NCBI GenBank assembly: GCA_002780135.1
Contig: PEWA01000009.1
Coordinates: 8,143-25,091 of the forward strand
DNA: 16,949 nt
Direction of reading: 5' to 3'
Source of the DNA: Candidatus Shapirobacteria bacterium CG06_land_8_20_14_3_00_40_12
GTDB lineage: Bacteria > Patescibacteriota > Microgenomatia > UBA12405
Made by a program: the position numbers and the translations under genes. This document shows positions 16,107 through 16,949 of the stretch, one piece after another (position 1 is the first letter of the stretch; each line of letters starts with the position of its first letter). The notes below the pieces were generated by a model. That model searched no databases. It saw only the letters and a list, made by a program, of their open reading frames with translations, and was not told the origin of the DNA.

Positions 16107-16948
16107 TCCAGGGTCACAATCATGGCTGAGTTGTATTTTATTGTCGGACCCTTTAAAAATATAGCCTTGGCACCCGGTCTGTTATCAATCGCTTCCTGAG
16201 GGGTAGTTGCCGGCATCCATAAAATAGTATTACTCAAGTCTCTGTCTTTTGGCCAATCAATTTTTCTAAACTCATATTTTCCAAATTTTATTTCGCTATT
16301 ACCGTTATCCATTCCATACGTTCTATTTTTAGCAATCGACTGAATAATTTCAGGATCCATCATTTGATAAAAAAGAAAGAATATATACCCTTGGGCGTGT
16401 GGAGTATCAACAATAATCTTTTGATATTTATCAATCAGGCTGCTTATAATCGGTGTGCCTTCCTTAAAACCACCGGGTTGATACTCTCCTTGATTTTCAT
16501 AGTTGGCATATACCAATTCATTGTTTATTACAAAAATACTCTGCCACCCAAACAAAACCAACAACCCAAACATTACTGTTAATCTTTTTTTGGAATAATT
16601 CAATTTTATTAAATAAATAATTGGCAAGATAGATATGATCTCAACCGCCGGGATCAAGTTGGCTGATCTTAATGTATGAAACCAATTCCAGGTAATTGCC
16701 GAAGGCATCAGGGCCGCCGCCACCCAATAAAATACTAATCTATAATTAGTATTTCTAAAATTTTTCAATAAAATATATATACCGGGTACCAAAAGAATCG
16801 AATTCCAAAACCCCAGCATATTAAATTCCGGTACATACATTACCGAATTTTTTATCCAATGATAAAAATTTATTGAATAGTTAGCTGGCGAAAAATAGGC
16901 AGCCGTATGTCCGGCTATTATTCCGGTTAAATAATACAAAGGATTAAC
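16103..16948 (-). CDS. C-terminal part of a GT39-like GT-C glycosyltransferase, 5' end cut by window
   Basis: The frame is open on the minus strand to the right edge, so only the last 281 residues are seen; a TTG at 16939 is an unlikely start because coding sequence continues through it (VNPLYYLTG). The visible part begins in an exterior loop (AYFSPANYSINFYHW), passes a short PEFNMLGFWNSI stretch and several helices, and has MPSAITWNWFHTLRSANLIP, which lines up with the SPLPEAI...ALHSAFQYP region of the 14409 product; the two are therefore related. A C-terminal exterior domain of about 150 residues includes YEFRKIDWPKD, a phrase common at the end of this family. The catalytic Asp-Glu part lies outside the window. 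It converges on the + strand operon with a 4-base overlap of stop codons (TTAA), so it belongs to a separate transcript. Confidence 0.78.
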   Translation of the reverse strand, partial: VNPLYYLTGIIAGHTAAYFSPANYSINFYHWIKNSVMYVPEFNMLGFWNSILLVPGIYILLKNFRNTNYRLVFYWVAAALMPSAITWNWFHTLRSANLIPAVEIISILPIIYLIKLNYSKKRLTVMFGLLVLFGWQSIFVINNELVYANYENQGEYQPGGFKEGTPIISSLIDKYQKIIVDTPHAQGYIFFLFYQMMDPEIIQSIAKNRTYGMDNGNSEIKFGKYEFRKIDWPKDRDLSNTILWMPATTPQEAIDNRPGAKAIFLKGPTIKYNSAMIVTLD

Positions 16949-16949
16949 C

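Noticed and set aside
1..16949. CRISPR arrays, tRNA or rRNA genes, insertion sequences, promoters between genes
   Set aside because: Nearly every base is in a supported coding sequence, no direct-repeat array or transposase was seen, and there is no intergenic space for a promoter beyond 12 bases.

Overview
The window reads as part of a cell-surface glycan or glycoprotein-glycosylation locus from a small, AT-rich bacterial genome (roughly 35-40% GC by eye). The features fit the Candidate Phyla Radiation (Patescibacteria, perhaps a Microgenomates-like lineage): extreme packing, few Shine-Dalgarno sequences, several polytopic GT-C glycosyltransferases side by side, and a 6-pyruvoyl-tetrahydropterin-synthase-related membrane protein. 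This placement is an inference from style of content; there is no marker gene here. The standard bacterial code fits: all three stop codons are used and no reading frame contains an internal TGA.

Fourteen genes lie head-to-tail on the + strand, and one lies on the - strand at the right end. Only 17 bases between genes are non-coding (4533-4544 and 9206-9210). Most neighbours overlap by 4 to 43 bases, so the + strand genes very probably form one operon whose promoter is left of the window. Both edge genes are cut by the window: the first has no visible start, and the last (minus-strand) gene also lacks its start.

Layout: 2-1471 PTPS-related/YfhO-like membrane protein (partial); 1444-2898 Wzx-type flippase; 2856-4532 GT-C-like membrane protein; 4545-10029 a block of six cytosolic glycosyltransferases (five GT2, one GT4); 9996-13847 three more GT-C-type proteins; 13834-14412 a small membrane protein with a predicted beta-rich exterior domain; 14409-16106 a GT39-like protein; 16948-16103 (minus) the C-terminal part of another GT39-like protein, converging with the previous gene.

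A plausible working model: cytosolic GT2/GT4 enzymes build an oligosaccharide on a polyprenyl carrier, the flippase turns it outward, and the GT-C enzymes, which in known families use polyprenyl-phosphate sugars, add further sugars on the outer face or move sugars to a protein or cell-wall acceptor. I saw no initiating phosphoglycosyl transferase, polyprenyl-phosphate sugar synthase, Wzy polymerase, STT3/PglB oligosaccharyltransferase or sugar-nucleotide synthesis gene here, so those steps must be encoded elsewhere. I found no tRNA, rRNA, CRISPR array, insertion sequence, promoter or terminator that I can support.
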